From Lota lota (taxonomy: Eukaryota > Chordata > Actinopteri > Gadiformes > Lotidae), in contig JACYXH010000242.1 of assembly GCA_026745465.1 (NCBI GenBank), forward strand, positions 1,525,001 to 1,589,000: DNA of 64,000 nt, in the 5' to 3' direction. Positions 14,112 through 63,597 of the stretch are shown here, in pieces; position 1 is the stretch's first letter; each line of letters starts with the position of its first letter. The position numbers and the translations under genes are program-made. A model generated the notes under the pieces. The model was given only the letters and a program-made list of their open reading frames with translations. It was not told the origin of the DNA and made no database searches.

Positions 14112-15396
14112 TAGTATAAAGGATTATCAAAAGGACTTGACTCTGTCACAAAGATAAGCAAACAGGCCTACATACCTCCCACATGAGTGTGTTGTCGTCG
14201 AACGTTTTTATCTCGCTGGTGTTGACCAGTTTTCCTTGGAAAGGTCCAAAGCGCGTCCCTTTGGGGATGCCGGTTTTATCCGCGGTGAAAACTCCGTAAG
14301 GGGAGACGTTGGCACACTTTGTCTGGAGAACGGTTAGACCTGCGACACGGACACATAATATAAAAAAAATACTTGTTAGTGAGAAGCCACAACTCAGGCT
14401 TAAGTTAATCAATCAAATGTCAGTAAAGAGGTTATCTCATGGAGGTGTTGGCGATAACCTACCTGCAGGGAGATCAAGCGCTTCCGTGTCTGGTGGCGCA
14501 ATCGGACCATCGGAAACTGTGGAGCAATGTGCCACACGACATTAAGTAAAGAGCACGGATGACATGTTTTAAATTAAATTGGATTCTGATTGATTTAATT
14601 ATCCATCATTGATATTCACTGAAAACTTACCCGACATTCCGCTCATCCCCGGCGACATTCCTGACATCGCGCGGCTGGCGCTCTGCTCCCGGGTCCGAGC
14701 GTTACCGTAAAGCACCGTGAACAGGTCGTCCTCGCTGAAATTATAGACCTGCGGCGACGCTCCTCGAGGGGTCGACGTCATCGTGGTGCTCGCCGATGGG
14801 ATCGTCCCCCGGAGCCGGAATAAACTTTCCTTCGGCGGAGACACCGAGGAGGCGGCGGACCTCTCGCTGGAAGGGCTGCTGCTGAAGTCCGAAGACAGAG
14901 GAGGGTGACGGTGATGGAGGTGGTGGTGGTGGAGGTCCGTGCCAGCGGAAGCCCTCTCCTCCTCTTCCTCGTGTTTGGGGTACACTTGGTGGTGGTTTTG
15001 CCCAGGTAGCATGTGGCCCAGATACGGAATTCCGCCGGATGACATGTTGAGGAATTGTTCGTGAAGCATGGACCCCACGCTACACCCACCATGGCCGTTG
15101 TTGTTGTTGTTGTTGTTGTTGAGAGCGAAGTGCGAAGGGGCAGCTCCACCGGCGAAGTTGCGCGGCATCGACGCGGCGTGGTGATGGGTGTCCGAGACCA
15201 GACGTCCCAGGGACTTGAGTGGGTGCTGGTGGTGTTGGTGCAGGAGGCTGTGGGGTCCCGTGAAGATGTCCTGTATCATGTAGTGAGGCCCGGGGAAGGT
15301 GGCGGGGTAGAAGACCGGGTCTGCCTTCAGCATGTTGGCGGGGAACACCTTGTCCTTCATCGCAGGGATGCTTGACAGCGTCACCGACATTTTCAT
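11801..15396 (-). CDS. prdm14: PR domain zinc finger protein 14 (7 coding exons, 600 aa)
   Basis: PRDM14 is a nuclear, sequence-specific regulator of germ-cell specification and pluripotency; in fish it also has reported roles in neural development. Exons: 14631-15396, 14463-14516, 14176-14339, 13752-14022, 13146-13348, 12703-12804, 11801-12043. All introns are GT-AG and the phases join to one 600-codon frame (human protein 571 aa). Residues 1-255 are a low-complexity N-terminus with an Asn run and a His-rich patch, ending in a conserved [12 protein letters not shown] motif. The PR domain spans about 275-400 (GPFQGK, GNWM 346-349, WYGDCY 389-394) and lacks the NHxC methyltransferase signature. 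Six zinc fingers follow (426-592); the first is C2HC. The start is MKMSV at 15396; the internal ATG at 15390 is an alternative. The gene follows ncoa2 in the same orientation, as in human 8q13. Confidence 0.96.
12703..12804 (-). CDS. prdm14: prdm14 coding exon 6 (zinc finger 3)
   Basis: Residues 487-520: finger 3 (C487, C490, H503, H507) with [20 protein letters not shown], and the first two Cys of finger 4. Acceptor TTTCCTGCAG, donor GTAAGC, phase 0 both sides. Confidence 0.97.
13146..13348 (-). CDS. prdm14: prdm14 coding exon 5 (zinc fingers 1-2)
   Basis: Residues 419-486. Finger 1 has C426, C429, H442 and C448 (C2HC). Finger 2 has C458, C461, H474 and H479. The [12 protein letters not shown] and [19 protein letters not shown] blocks are nearly identical to human. 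Acceptor TCGTCGTCAG, donor GTATTT. Confidence 0.97.
13493..13527. repeat. (AAAT)n microsatellite in prdm14 intron 4
   Basis: About nine AAAT units. Confidence 0.9.
13752..14022 (-). CDS. prdm14: prdm14 coding exon 4 (second half of PR domain)
   Basis: Encodes residues 329-418: [39 protein letters not shown] and LLVWYGDCY. Acceptor GCACTCCAG, donor GTGTGT, phase 1 out. Confidence 0.96.
14067..14109. repeat. (TA)n microsatellite in prdm14 intron 3
   Basis: Pure TA repeat lying about 45-90 bases upstream of the exon 4 acceptor on the sense strand. Confidence 0.95.
14176..14339 (-). CDS. prdm14: prdm14 coding exon 3 (first half of PR domain)
   Basis: Encodes residues 274-328, including [34 protein letters not shown] and MWE, close to human PRDM14. 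Acceptor GTGTCGCAG, donor GTATGT. Confidence 0.95.
14463..14516 (-). CDS. prdm14: prdm14 coding exon 2 (54 nt)
   Basis: A small exon encoding [17 protein letters not shown], matching in position the human linker ahead of the PR domain (DSLQLPEGL). Acceptor TTGCTCCACAG, donor GTAGGT. Phase 1 in and 1 out, so it could be skipped without a frameshift. Confidence 0.88.
14631..15396 (-). CDS. prdm14: prdm14 coding exon 1 (N-terminus, residues 1-255)
   Basis: Starts at ATG 15396 and ends at donor GTAAGT (14625-14630), leaving phase 1. It encodes an Asn run (from the GTT array near 15097-15120), HHHHLHHRH, Ser/Pro-rich stretches and the conserved block [13 protein letters not shown]. That block corresponds to the human pre-PR segment, which in mammals belongs to the region binding CBFA2T2-type corepressors. 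Just upstream lies an acceptor TTTTCACACAG (exon border 15434), so this exon probably also carries ~38 bases of 5' UTR. Confidence 0.93.
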
Positions 15397-15518
15397 GCGA
15401 GTTACGAGTCGTAGGCCTACTTCTTTATTTCCGTCTGTGTGAAAACCAAGACGAGGATTAAAAAATGTAGGCTATTAAATGTGACTCAACTTAAAGCTAA
15501 ATTATATTGTGGGAGAGT

Positions 15519-15542
15519 GTGTGTGTGTGTGTGTGTGTGTGT
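15519..15542. repeat. (GT)n microsatellite in the prdm14 5' intron
   Basis: Short pure GT repeat. Confidence 0.9.
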
Positions 15543-16452
15543 GGATGATGGCTGGTTTAAGCAGCCTCACCTGGCCCGAGTCAGACTGATTGGAATCTGG
15601 AGCTGGGTGAGGCTGCACACCTGTTGCACATTGAGCAAGCATTTGTGTCACCATACTCAAGCTTGGCAATAAACCAGTTTAACATCACCACCCTGTGTCC
15701 TTTGTTTGGAGGAGCCCAAGAGAAGTCACCTATGTGGAGTATGGCAGCCATCTAGGTGGCGTGTAGATGGACGTTGCTACATATATATTAGGCCTATGTA
15801 TAGTCATTCAAGGTAAACAGCCTTTGGCACAAATATTTTAAAATGTTAGATGACTAACGTAACATTGAAATTAAAATTAGTTGCATATTTTACAAAAAAT
15901 CGTGGATGCTATTCTAGGGCCTATTTTGTGTTTAGCCTTAAAAAAAAAAACGCCCGTGGAGGTGACAACTGTTGTTGTATGTGTAAATGTAAAAGACCCG
16001 AAATCTTAAAATTGCTAGTGATGATGGGGCGGTTGACAGCAGTGCAAAATTTCCAGTTGACAAAACAGATCAAATCTCCGTCAATAACATTAAACGAGGG
16101 GGCATTATAACGGCCTGTCATTTAAGGAGAGGATGTTGGCCAGAAACAGGCACATCGAGGACTATGGGGAGCCCGAGTTGGGCCGCGCGGGGTCGTGACT
16201 CCTTAATTAAGGGACAACGGGTCAATAACTAAAGGTCAACATTAATGAAGCATAACGCATTTATAGACTGCAATAGTCCATTTAAAAATAATTCGATGAA
16301 AAAGCGTTGACATTCGTTGAATATGTAGCCCAAGGTAATCAATATTAGGCTATATATTACATAGGCCTATATATTTTTTTTATAAAATAAAAAAAACCGA
16401 AACCAATGGTATTTTTTTGAATTTCTAAATTAATTAACAATTTAACACTTAC

Positions 16453-16600
16453 CGTTTACCAGGAAATACGGTAGGTCTCGGAAGTCAGTCTCTTCATATC
16501 CATGCAAGTTATAACTGTAAGATTCAGCGGACTAAACCCACCGAGTAGGTCAGTCTGTTCGGGCTCTGGAGGCCGGAGGTTCGTCTCGTCTGTTGCTCTG
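16453..16600 (-). other. prdm14: Candidate non-coding first exon of prdm14
   Basis: The minus strand has a strong donor (AACG, then GTAAGTG) at 16447-16453. The intron would end at TTTTCACACAG before 15434, upstream of the prdm14 ATG. The frame stays open across this junction into MKMSV, back to a TAG with no in-frame ATG, so the exon is best read as 5' UTR. Its left part contains an out-of-frame ATG with a 16-codon uORF. The 5' edge is a guess from the promoter motifs. Confidence 0.45.
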
Positions 16601-16690
16601 TGGTCATCTGAGGGCATAGGAGGCTCATCCTACTGTATACAGTCAGGACTGGAGATACTTAACACCACAACCTCTTCCTATTGGTCAGAT
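16600..16690 (-). promoter_or_regulatory. prdm14: Candidate prdm14 promoter
   Basis: On the minus strand a CCAAT box (GACCAATAGG core, 16680-16684) lies about 45 bases before a weak TATA-like GTATAC (16635-16640). The candidate first exon starts some 30 bases further on. The order and spacing suit a core promoter, but the motifs are short. Confidence 0.35.
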
Positions 16691-16734
16691 CAACAGTTCC
16701 ACCCCGTGCATGTCAAAGCCCCCCCGATGGGCCG

Positions 16735-16735
<1 letters not shown>

Positions 16736-16780
<45 letters not shown>

Positions 16781-16786
16781 ACACAC
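16736..16786. repeat. 31-base C run plus (AC)n between ncoa2 and prdm14
   Basis: An uninterrupted C run (16736-16766) followed by AC units. On the transcribed-sense (minus) strand it is a G run placed after the ncoa2 poly(A) site and just before the prdm14 promoter. Confidence 0.95.
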
Positions 16787-17094
16787 TTCTTAAACACGCA
16801 CCCTGGCGGCCTCCTGACACACACTGGTTTGGGGTGATCCGCACAACTCGTTTCCTAGTCTATTTTCTTTAAGTTCATCAAATTCAATAATTTACCTAAC
16901 GGAATTGTTGGGATCAAACAATTCTAATGTTCTAGCAAAAACAACAAAACAGCATAGCGTAGGGCCTAGATAATGGGCATGGATTCGTAAGAGTGCTTTT
17001 TATGAAAATAAAACAAAGCTATAGATCGATCGATAATGCGTTGTTTTCATTGTGCCATTGACGGCGTGAAAAAGGCGCAGAGAGCGAGGTAAAT

Positions 17095-20000
17095 GTTGCA
17101 ATAACAGAATTCTTTATTTACAAGGCAAATAGCATCAGCGAAGCCATATTAGTTCACAACTTGCATAACTGTGGTTTAACTTCTCTTGTAGGCCTATAAT
17201 CTAACTTTTGCATAAAACGCTCACACTAAAAGGTTACAAATGTCGATGATGCGGGTGTGTACACTGGGATCTCGGTGACAACGCAGAAAGAATAAAGAAA
17301 AGAAAAAAAGAAAAAACTAGGTCGGAACGCGCAACAAGAAGCTTCCCCGGAAAAGTCCATGTAATTCATATTTGCCATATTGCTTCAATATCCCTAAAAT
17401 ACACTCCTTCCTCTCCGAACGCATTTCAGATTTTCTGTTTTTTTTAAATCCGTGAAATAAAGTCCTCAAACCAACACAAACCAAGAAACCGAGCAAAGAA
17501 AAAGAGAAAAAGTATACTGTGGCTTATAGGTCTCCAGCAACTAAGACAGGTTGAGCAATGATCATTATACAGTTTTATACAGTCAGCTTTACAATGTACA
17601 AGAACGAGAACGGACGAAATCTAAGGCATTATGCTGGGTTTTTAGCATTTCAAGGTTCTTGCATTTTAGCTCTAAGAAATTGGCAGACAATACAAAAAAA
17701 GACATTGAAAGATCTTCAAAATGATAGGTAATAATAATTCATATGTTTTTTTTGTTTGTTTTGTTGATGGGTCAAACGTCGCGGTAATTTTGAGGGGCAA
17801 CGCAATTGTTTGCTCCTGTCCTGTTTTACAAATGCTTAAAAAAATGCATTGCTACCACATGGCTTCAAGTCATTTCAAAATCTTGACAATCTTTGGAAAT
17901 TTTGCAAAGGGGTGTGATAATGATTCTTTTAAAAACGCTCTAAAATGCTTGATTTTTTTGTTGTCATGGCTGTTATATCTTCAATAACAAAACAGCATTT
18001 ATCAAAAAGTGTTACCTCCATTACAACAAAACAATGTAACACAACTTCGTCCAGGCAACCAAGTTAATATAGACTACCCGGCTCTAAAGTTGATTTGATA
18101 CAAAGTTTGAAATCCTGTATTTTGGGAATTATATAATAACAATAATAAGAGTAATCATAAAAGGGTGGGCAATTGCATTTCTAAATGCTTCATATAGCAG
18201 TGTAACTGTCAACAAAAACTCCCAAACGAAAAGCATGATGGTGGTTAAATAACTGACGTCATACACAGACGGCATACGTTTCATCCTTCTGGGCCATTGG
18301 AGGCAATACATTCAGATCGAGTCGACTGCTCTCTTTGACAAATATACTGAAAAGTCTTACTTGACCTGGGAAGTGACATCATTAATTTCTTTCAACCCGT
18401 TATCAGTGGTCATAAAACACAAAGTCCAATATGTATTCCTTCAATATGGAAAAACTAAATCTTAAACAAAAATAAAAGGAAAAAAAACACATTGAATTCA
18501 TAAATCCAATTGAAAGGTGTGTTATTTGGCTTGCTCCAAGTCATTCCTGGGATAAAGTAGTTCATATCAAAAGTGTGTGTGAGAGTCGCGTGGATGTGTT
18601 TTTTTTGGGGGGAATATGTATTGTCTTCTGAGGTTAGATATGAATTTGCTTACGATCTCATGAAAAGAGGCCTAACTGAACCCCTCCCTAAGGATTAAAG
18701 GATGGCATGTTCTAGTTGAATACTTTGATAGTAACTGCCTGAGGTCATAAAATATGGCTAAGTGTCTGTCAGAGCAGGTCCTGTCACCCATGCAGCCTTA
18801 ACTCTGCCCTTGATCGGCCCGAGAGAGAAAGAGAGAGATAGTGAGAGAGAAAGAGAGAGAATAGGCGCCACAACCCCCCCCCCCCCACCGCCATCTCCCC
18901 TCCTCCCCATCCCAGCGAGCCTCGGCCAACGCTGCATAATCGCAATAGGAATCACGCCCGATGTCGTCTTAACTTGGTACAAACTGCAATAAAAATCATG
19001 TTTTTTTAATACTGCATCCAAATAAGGAGGGAGGAAAAAAAGAAAAAAAGATTTCTTCCGGAAACTGTACAAAAATTACAAAAAACAACGAAAAAAAGAG
19101 GAAAAAGGAAAGGAGAAACCCAGAGGATTCTCCAGTAATCGTTATTGCTTGTTTACATCACACCAGTACAGTTTAGCAGCTTGTATGAAGCGTTTTCTTT
19201 TTTTAAACTCCAGACAACATAGAAAGCACACTTCTGTTTGTATTTTTCACTTTGTCTGACTTATTGTATGGCTGTGTTGTATCTCTTTCTGTGTTTGTCT
19301 ATCCGTTTATTTTTTGTGATCTTCCAACTTTGTCTTTTTGTGGTGTTCTATGCTAAAGGCAGAGAAGCAAGCGATTATCTGTACACTGTACACACAGCAC
19401 GCAACCCGCACCCCTCCCCAATACCCCCCCCCCCCCCCCCCCCCCCCTTCCCCGCCCTGAACCTTAAGCCCCGGCCACCGTCCCAGTTCAAACCCAACTA
19501 CCTCACTGACTACACCCCCCCCCCCCCCCCCCCCCCACCACCACCTTGCCCCCTGTCTGCATCGTACCAGAACATGGAAGCTATCGCTTCCCCAAAATAC
19601 ACAAGGAGGGTGGGGAGGGGGGGGGGGGTCGGGCAAGAAAATGTAATCGTTAATAAAATTAAAGCCGATGCTCTGCTTCTGTCCGAGACGCAGTTCTGAC
19701 CAGGCAGGGGAGAACTGCGAGCCGATACAATCGATAAAATAAATAGGAAAGAAAAACAAAACTAAAACAACAGTTGTCATTATTGGTATATACACGCTCT
19801 GTACTCGCATTTTTATAACCATGTGATTTTGACATCTTTTTTTTTTTTCTCTGAACTACAAGACCAAAGAAGAATCCATAATTCGAGGTTAATAGGAGAG
19901 TCTCTTCAAAAAACAGAAAGAACACAACCATAATCTTCACGGATAAAATGATAAAAAAGTGCTTCTCTCACACTTTTCACCACCTTAGAAATATCTGTGT

Positions 20001-20399
20001 TTTTTTTTACTTATCTCGTCCTACTAGAATCATCTACAATAATTAAAATCTATACAGAAAAATAAAACTTAATTTAATACACTATAAACCTCTGGACTAA
20101 AATTAGTCTAATCATACAAATCAATCATTCCACTCACAATCAATTCTTCTGCAGTGTTTTTCTCTCGTTTGCGAAAACCACGTCTTCATTCTACATCTTT
20201 ATTCTCACTCATCGAGGTGGAGGGGGGGGGGGGGGGAAGAAGAAAAACAGAAAAATAAGAAAGAAAGAAAATGAAAGCAGAAAAGGCATAGCTGGCTGAG
20301 TGTCTCCGACCAGGACAATTCGTTAGCATAACACGGAGTCTTTCGCTGCCATTTCAGAGGGGCAAGCACCCAGGGGCCTTAGAAATACCTGTGGTACGA

Positions 20400-20432
<33 letters not shown>

Positions 20433-21143
20433 AGAAGAACGACAAGAGGAGGGGGCGAAGAAGAAGAAGAAGCAGAAGAAAGTAAAACAAGAGAGCAAGA
20501 TGGGTGTACATTGTCTTTGAGATGAGATTGTAAATGGCCGCTGTCCACTGAGAGGAATACATTCATCTGAGCGAGGGATTCCAAACTCGCCGCCGCCTCC
20601 TCCACTCCACCTCAAAACACCAAACCCACCGTCACCCCCCACCCCCCTCCCCAGCCCCCCCTCCCTCGCCAGGGAGACCCACGTACAGTAAGTCACACGA
20701 GGGTGAATGCAGTCGGCCATGCAGCCTGGCTCATGGCGAGGTCCCACACTGTGAGGGGTGTGGCGTGGCCTACGCAGTTCCATCAGCCCCTCCCCCACGA
20801 CAAACCCCTCCTTCTTCACCTCTTCACCCCCCCCCCCCCCCCCCCCCCCCCCAGCGATATTGTCCCAAGGTCTGAGGGCACTCCGGTTGCCCGGGGCAAC
20901 ATGGAAGGCCGAGCGAGGGGGGGGAGATGGCTGAGGTCAGAGGTCTGGGTAGGTGGGGGGTGGTGGTGGGTTTTGGAGTGAGGTCGGTTGGAGGCAGACT
21001 GATTCGAGGTGCCCCTGGTTGGGTTCTTGTGGTCATCGTAGTTGTGTGGTTGAGAAGGGGGACCGCCAGGCTGGGGGGGGGGTGGGTTGGGGATCCTTGG
21101 GGCCAGCCGATCACTGAGGCGCAGGCGGAACTCTCCCCGTGGG
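17095..21143 (-). other. ncoa2: Putative ncoa2 3' UTR (~4 kb)
   Basis: This is AT-rich non-coding DNA between the ncoa2 stop and a canonical 3' end, close to the several-kilobase length of mammalian NCOA2 3' UTRs. It contains long homopolymer runs: C at 19424-19447, 19515-19536 and 20827-20852 (G in the mRNA) and G at 20402-20430 (C in the mRNA). No ORF with family resemblance is present. An intron inside the UTR cannot be excluded. Confidence 0.55.
17113..17118 (-). terminator. ncoa2: ncoa2 poly(A) signal AATAAA
   Basis: Minus-strand CCTTGTAAATAAAGAATTC with cleavage expected about 15-20 bases on, near TTGCAACA (~17095). The signal overlaps UGUAAAUA, a Pumilio-type element (17115-17122). 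Confidence 0.55.
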
Positions 21144-59054
<37,911 letters not shown>

Positions 59055-59502
59055 CCTCAATGCATATCAGCGCCTGGGGAAATCAACACAAACGCACACA
59101 CAGAAAGGGGAAGAGGTGAGCTTAGATGCTATACGCAACAGGCAGATTTGACGGCTGCTTAATTTGGCAACATGTGTCTGTAAACATGCCAGTCGACGAC
59201 ATACAGAAAACAAAAAAGGAGGGGAGAGGTGAGATTTGATACTAAACAGCTTCTTTGCTTTTATAAGTGAGGTTTGTCAACTGGCTAATTTGACAACATG
59301 CGGCTGTCTTTAACACACAGTACACTCACACACTCAAGGTGAATTGAGTGAAAATGGAGCAGGTGGAGAGGGTGGAAAGTGGTGGCGGTGTGGGACGGAT
59401 TCAATCATGTCTCTCTCGGGTGGCATGGCTCTCTCCCCGAGAGAGCCAACAGGATCACAGCACTTCCCTTTTTACTGCTCTACAGACCGGGTTCTCTACG
59501 AC

Positions 59503-59655
<153 letters not shown>

Positions 59656-60551
59656 CCGGGGCCAAGTCGCAGGCAAAAGCCGAGCGGATTTGCACACACA
59701 ACACGTGTTTGCGCGAGCCTTAAGAGAAAGCTTTGTTGGAAGTGGAAGGCTCCAACAATGGCAGGCTTTTTTTTGTTTTTCAACTGCTCCAGCTACAAGG
59801 GGAAGAAAATAAATAAAAAGGCTGTTCACGATTGATCTCTCACTCTTTTGGTGGACGCTGGTGCTATTCAAATAACACCGATACGGTGTGACTGATGTGA
59901 CCGACGCACGTGACGTGCATATTCACAAACACGCATGGCTTACCTTTAGTGCAGGATTAAACACCATTCAGTGAAAGAGGAAAGTGCATTGTGCCCTTAT
60001 TAAGGACAACTTAAAAGTCTAATGTGACAAGCTAACCGTCCCCGGGAGAGAGACACGGGACGTTTTGTCACTGTGCTCATGAGATCCAGAACATTCTCCA
60101 CACTTGATGTCTCTTTATCCCCGCTCAAACCCCTCCGCCGCCAGCCCACTAGACAGCACAGCACTAAAAACCCCATGGCTGTAAACAAACCAAGCGATCA
60201 ATTATTGAAGAAAACCTAATGTCTCTGTAATCAGCAGGCCATTAGCTGCATCCAGCCACACATCTGGACAGTAGGTAGGATGGAGGAGCTGGCGTTCGCT
60301 CCTGGGTGAGTGTGTGCACGTTCATGCTTGCTGCCTGTACCTGATGCTCCTGCTATGTGGTTAGCATGGCAGCGAGAGCGTGAGAGAGAGCACAAGAGAG
60401 CGAGCGAGAGAGAGAGCGAGAGACACAGACAGCGACAGAGAGAGAGACAGAGAGAGAGACAGAGAGAGAGAAACTCTCTCTCTCACTACTGCGCAAAACG
60501 AAGAAACGGACAAGATACCAAAACAGATGTGGCCCTAGAAGAAAACACGCA

Positions 60552-60557
<6 letters not shown>

Positions 60558-60591
<34 letters not shown>
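60558..60591. repeat. (AC)n microsatellite
   Basis: About 17 AC units; GA-rich DNA (60370-60475) lies just before it. Confidence 0.93.
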
Positions 60592-60592
<1 letters not shown>

Positions 60593-60938
60593 CCAGTAAA
60601 AGCTCACGAGGCATGCCATGTTGGTATACACACAGAGCCCCGTTAACCATGGAAACGGCTGCAGCACACGGTGTTCACAGCTCGGCTTGTTACACAAGAG
60701 CAGGGCGCGGAGCGATACACGGCTACAACGTTGTTGCGCAGGGACGCGACGTAGCTCCGCAGAATCCTGTGGCGAGTCTGGAGTGGACGGGGGCTAGCGG
60801 CCATGCTAACATCGAGTGCGACTCCCTGTTGGTGTGTATTGGCCTACTTTAAGCTAACGGTAGGGTCTGTGTTGTGAACGGCAAAAATCCAAGCCTGGCA
60901 ACTGGGTAGAGAAGAGAAAGGAGGGGGGGAAAACTCAC

Positions 60939-61004
60939 TGCCACCGTTCTTGGACGGATCTAAGAAGGGGTCTTGACAACAGATGGCATTGATGGCTTAT
61001 ACCT
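60939..61004 (-). other. ncoa2: Candidate non-coding 5' exon of ncoa2
   Basis: Minus strand: acceptor GTTCTCTACCAG, 66 bases, then donor GTGAGT (60933-60938). It contains a short upstream frame, ATG CCA TCT ... TAG. Splice strength and position fit a 5' UTR exon, but nothing else proves it. Confidence 0.3.
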
Positions 61005-61561
61005 CTGGTAGAGAACACAGACGAATTGCATTTACTGGAAGGACGCGTGTGTGAGTGTGTGCTTATGCGACAAGTCGTGCCCTCCATTTCTGGTTATTGC
61101 TAAAGCACGCACAGAAAGTACAGTGGAACAAAGTGCCGGCTGCTAAAATTACAACAAATTCTCCCAGCAGAGGTTACAAGTCTTATTAATGAGAAGAGAA
61201 AAAGGCCATTAAACAATCATAAGCAATCCGCACTCTCCGTCCCCATTGGTTGTCTCTAGGCCTTCCAGCGTAAGTTACCATGGAGATCCCGGGCCCCCGA
61301 TAGGCTGCGCACGGTTCTCTCTGGGGCTGGGCGTGATTGGTTGCCTGTCTCTCCTTGACACGGCAATAACGGCGTGGTCATTGCACGTTGAGAGGGGGGA
61401 AAATCAGGGAGCCTGGCCGCACACGTCTCAATGACAACGCCGCAGACGGCAAGCGATACGCCACCCAGACAGCCACTGAGAGGAGAGGGACGTTGTCCAG
61501 GTCTGCAAGAAAAAGTGTTCCGGACCGACCAAGCGGACATAAACAACCCCAGGACCGCGAC

Positions 61562-61760
61562 CGTTAGCTTAGCCATTTTGATTAGCTTAACTGCTATGTA
61601 AACTTAGCTGCTTTCGTTAGCTAAGCCACTCCCATTAGCTTAGCCGCTGATATTAGCTTAGATGCTTCCACTAGGAAGCATTATTAAGCTATCTAAGCAA
61701 TTAGCTTAAATACTGTTTGCTTATCTGCTACTGTTAGCATAGCTGACACTGTTGGCTTGG
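61562..61760. repeat. Degenerate TTAGCTTAGC minisatellite
   Basis: About eight units of 22-26 bases, each with ATTAGCTTAGC or GTTAGCTAAGC and a CTGCT/CCGCT spacer; AAGCTATCTAAGCAATTAGC lies at the degenerate right end. Confidence 0.8.
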
Positions 61761-63446
61761 ATGCTCCTGGGGGGAGCAGTGTCGTTGAGTTCATTATCAA
61801 CGGCAGACTGTAGAGGAGAGTGCCTTTATGGACGAGGTTTGAGCATCAGTGCCCCAGCAAAAGGGCATGGGTGACATCGTTTGCGGCCATGTTCCCTTAT
61901 GACATATCAAGGATATCCCTGTGTGGCTCTGGTGTCACTGTGACACTCCTTGACGCCAGTATAGACGTCACGTATGCATAGGTCGCATTATGATGGATGG
62001 GCCCATCATATTGCTGTCGACCATGCAGTTTAGCGAGAGTATGTACTGCTGCTTTTATTGCTGTTAGAGAAAACAAAACTTGAGTTGTAAGGATGAGAAG
62101 AAAAATATTACACGGTAATATACAGGTACGATACATGGTAAAAACTAAACCTCAGTTCATTTTAATACAAAATTAAAGTAATGGATGATCATGTATAAGT
62201 ACATCATCTTTAGCTGAATGTGTGCTTCTTCCTCTTCTTCAGTTATTCTCTGAAGAACGCTTCATTGCTGAGGATTCCCACAGTAGTCTCCAGAAGGATA
62301 CTCTTGAATAACCCATTCAAAAGATTACCTTGCGTTCAAAAACACAGGAAACTGTCAAGAAAGTTGCCTCGACTTTCGATCGCCGAACAAACGTCCCTGT
62401 GCGACCACGTTAGCATAGCGGAACAGGGAGGGAGATGATGCGAAACACATCAGTGTTTTTGGAAGACAGGCAGCGGCGACATATTGTTAGTACGCGTTAT
62501 GAAAGCAGGCCAAACGGTCTACAGAGAGAAGCCGGTGATAAGTATATGTCACACGCAACAAACAAATGGTTTACGCTCAAGGCAGGATCAGGCGGGTGCT
62601 ACTGGTAGCAATAACCCTTTGCTTTGTACTAGAGAAAACAATACAAAAAACATAAAACAGGCCTTGGAAATGTGTGTTGAATAGGTATGATAGTCACATT
62701 TGATCTATAACTAGGTCACAGTGTACTTATGGGGAATATCTTTCAGAAACAGTCTAAGTGGGGGTCATTGTGATGGTCATTTGAGATGGAGGTAAGTGAT
62801 GGAAAGCTTTTCTTTCCTTTGTCACTTACTCTTTAGATATTGATCATTTTAAGGGCATATATTCCCATAGTACTCTCAATTCATGAATGCACACACAAGA
62901 TACACACATTCAAGACAATAGCACCAAAGTATTGCCCAGGCCCAACAAGAAAGCCATAAATCGTACTGACAGCAGGACGGAGGATGTGAGAAGAACATAT
63001 AGGCAGAGGGGGCTACTCTTAGTAACTGGAGCAGCCTCTTGGATTTCATACAGTTGTTAAACTACTCTGCCCGCGCCCCCCCCCCCTCGAGTTATGAACT
63101 CAGGTGTCCGCTTTCATTAGGGCGGTTAACACCTCTATCCTGTCTTTTTCCCCTCTATTGCACCTACCAACATTCAAATAAACACACAGACACACACACA
63201 AATGTACACACAGGGTGCTGCCCTTGTGTGTGAGTGTCAGTGAACTTGGCACGTCTTGGCTTGATTTTAGTCTTTGATCTCCGTCGCGGCCGGCGCGTGC
63301 GACGGTGCGCTATGACACTTTACAGGCACCTGCGTCAGCGGTGCGGCCATGGAATATGGGTCGCTGGCATTCCAGTGCCTGGATGCTTGTGTAAACATCC
63401 TGTCACGGGCAAAACGCTGCGGCTTTACGTTGGCGGTACCCTCGCG

Positions 63447-63597
<151 letters not shown>

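Noticed and set aside
19659-20980. Minus-strand frames in the ncoa2 3' UTR region
   Set aside because: They are driven by poly-G/poly-C runs (Pro or Gly runs) and have no splice support.
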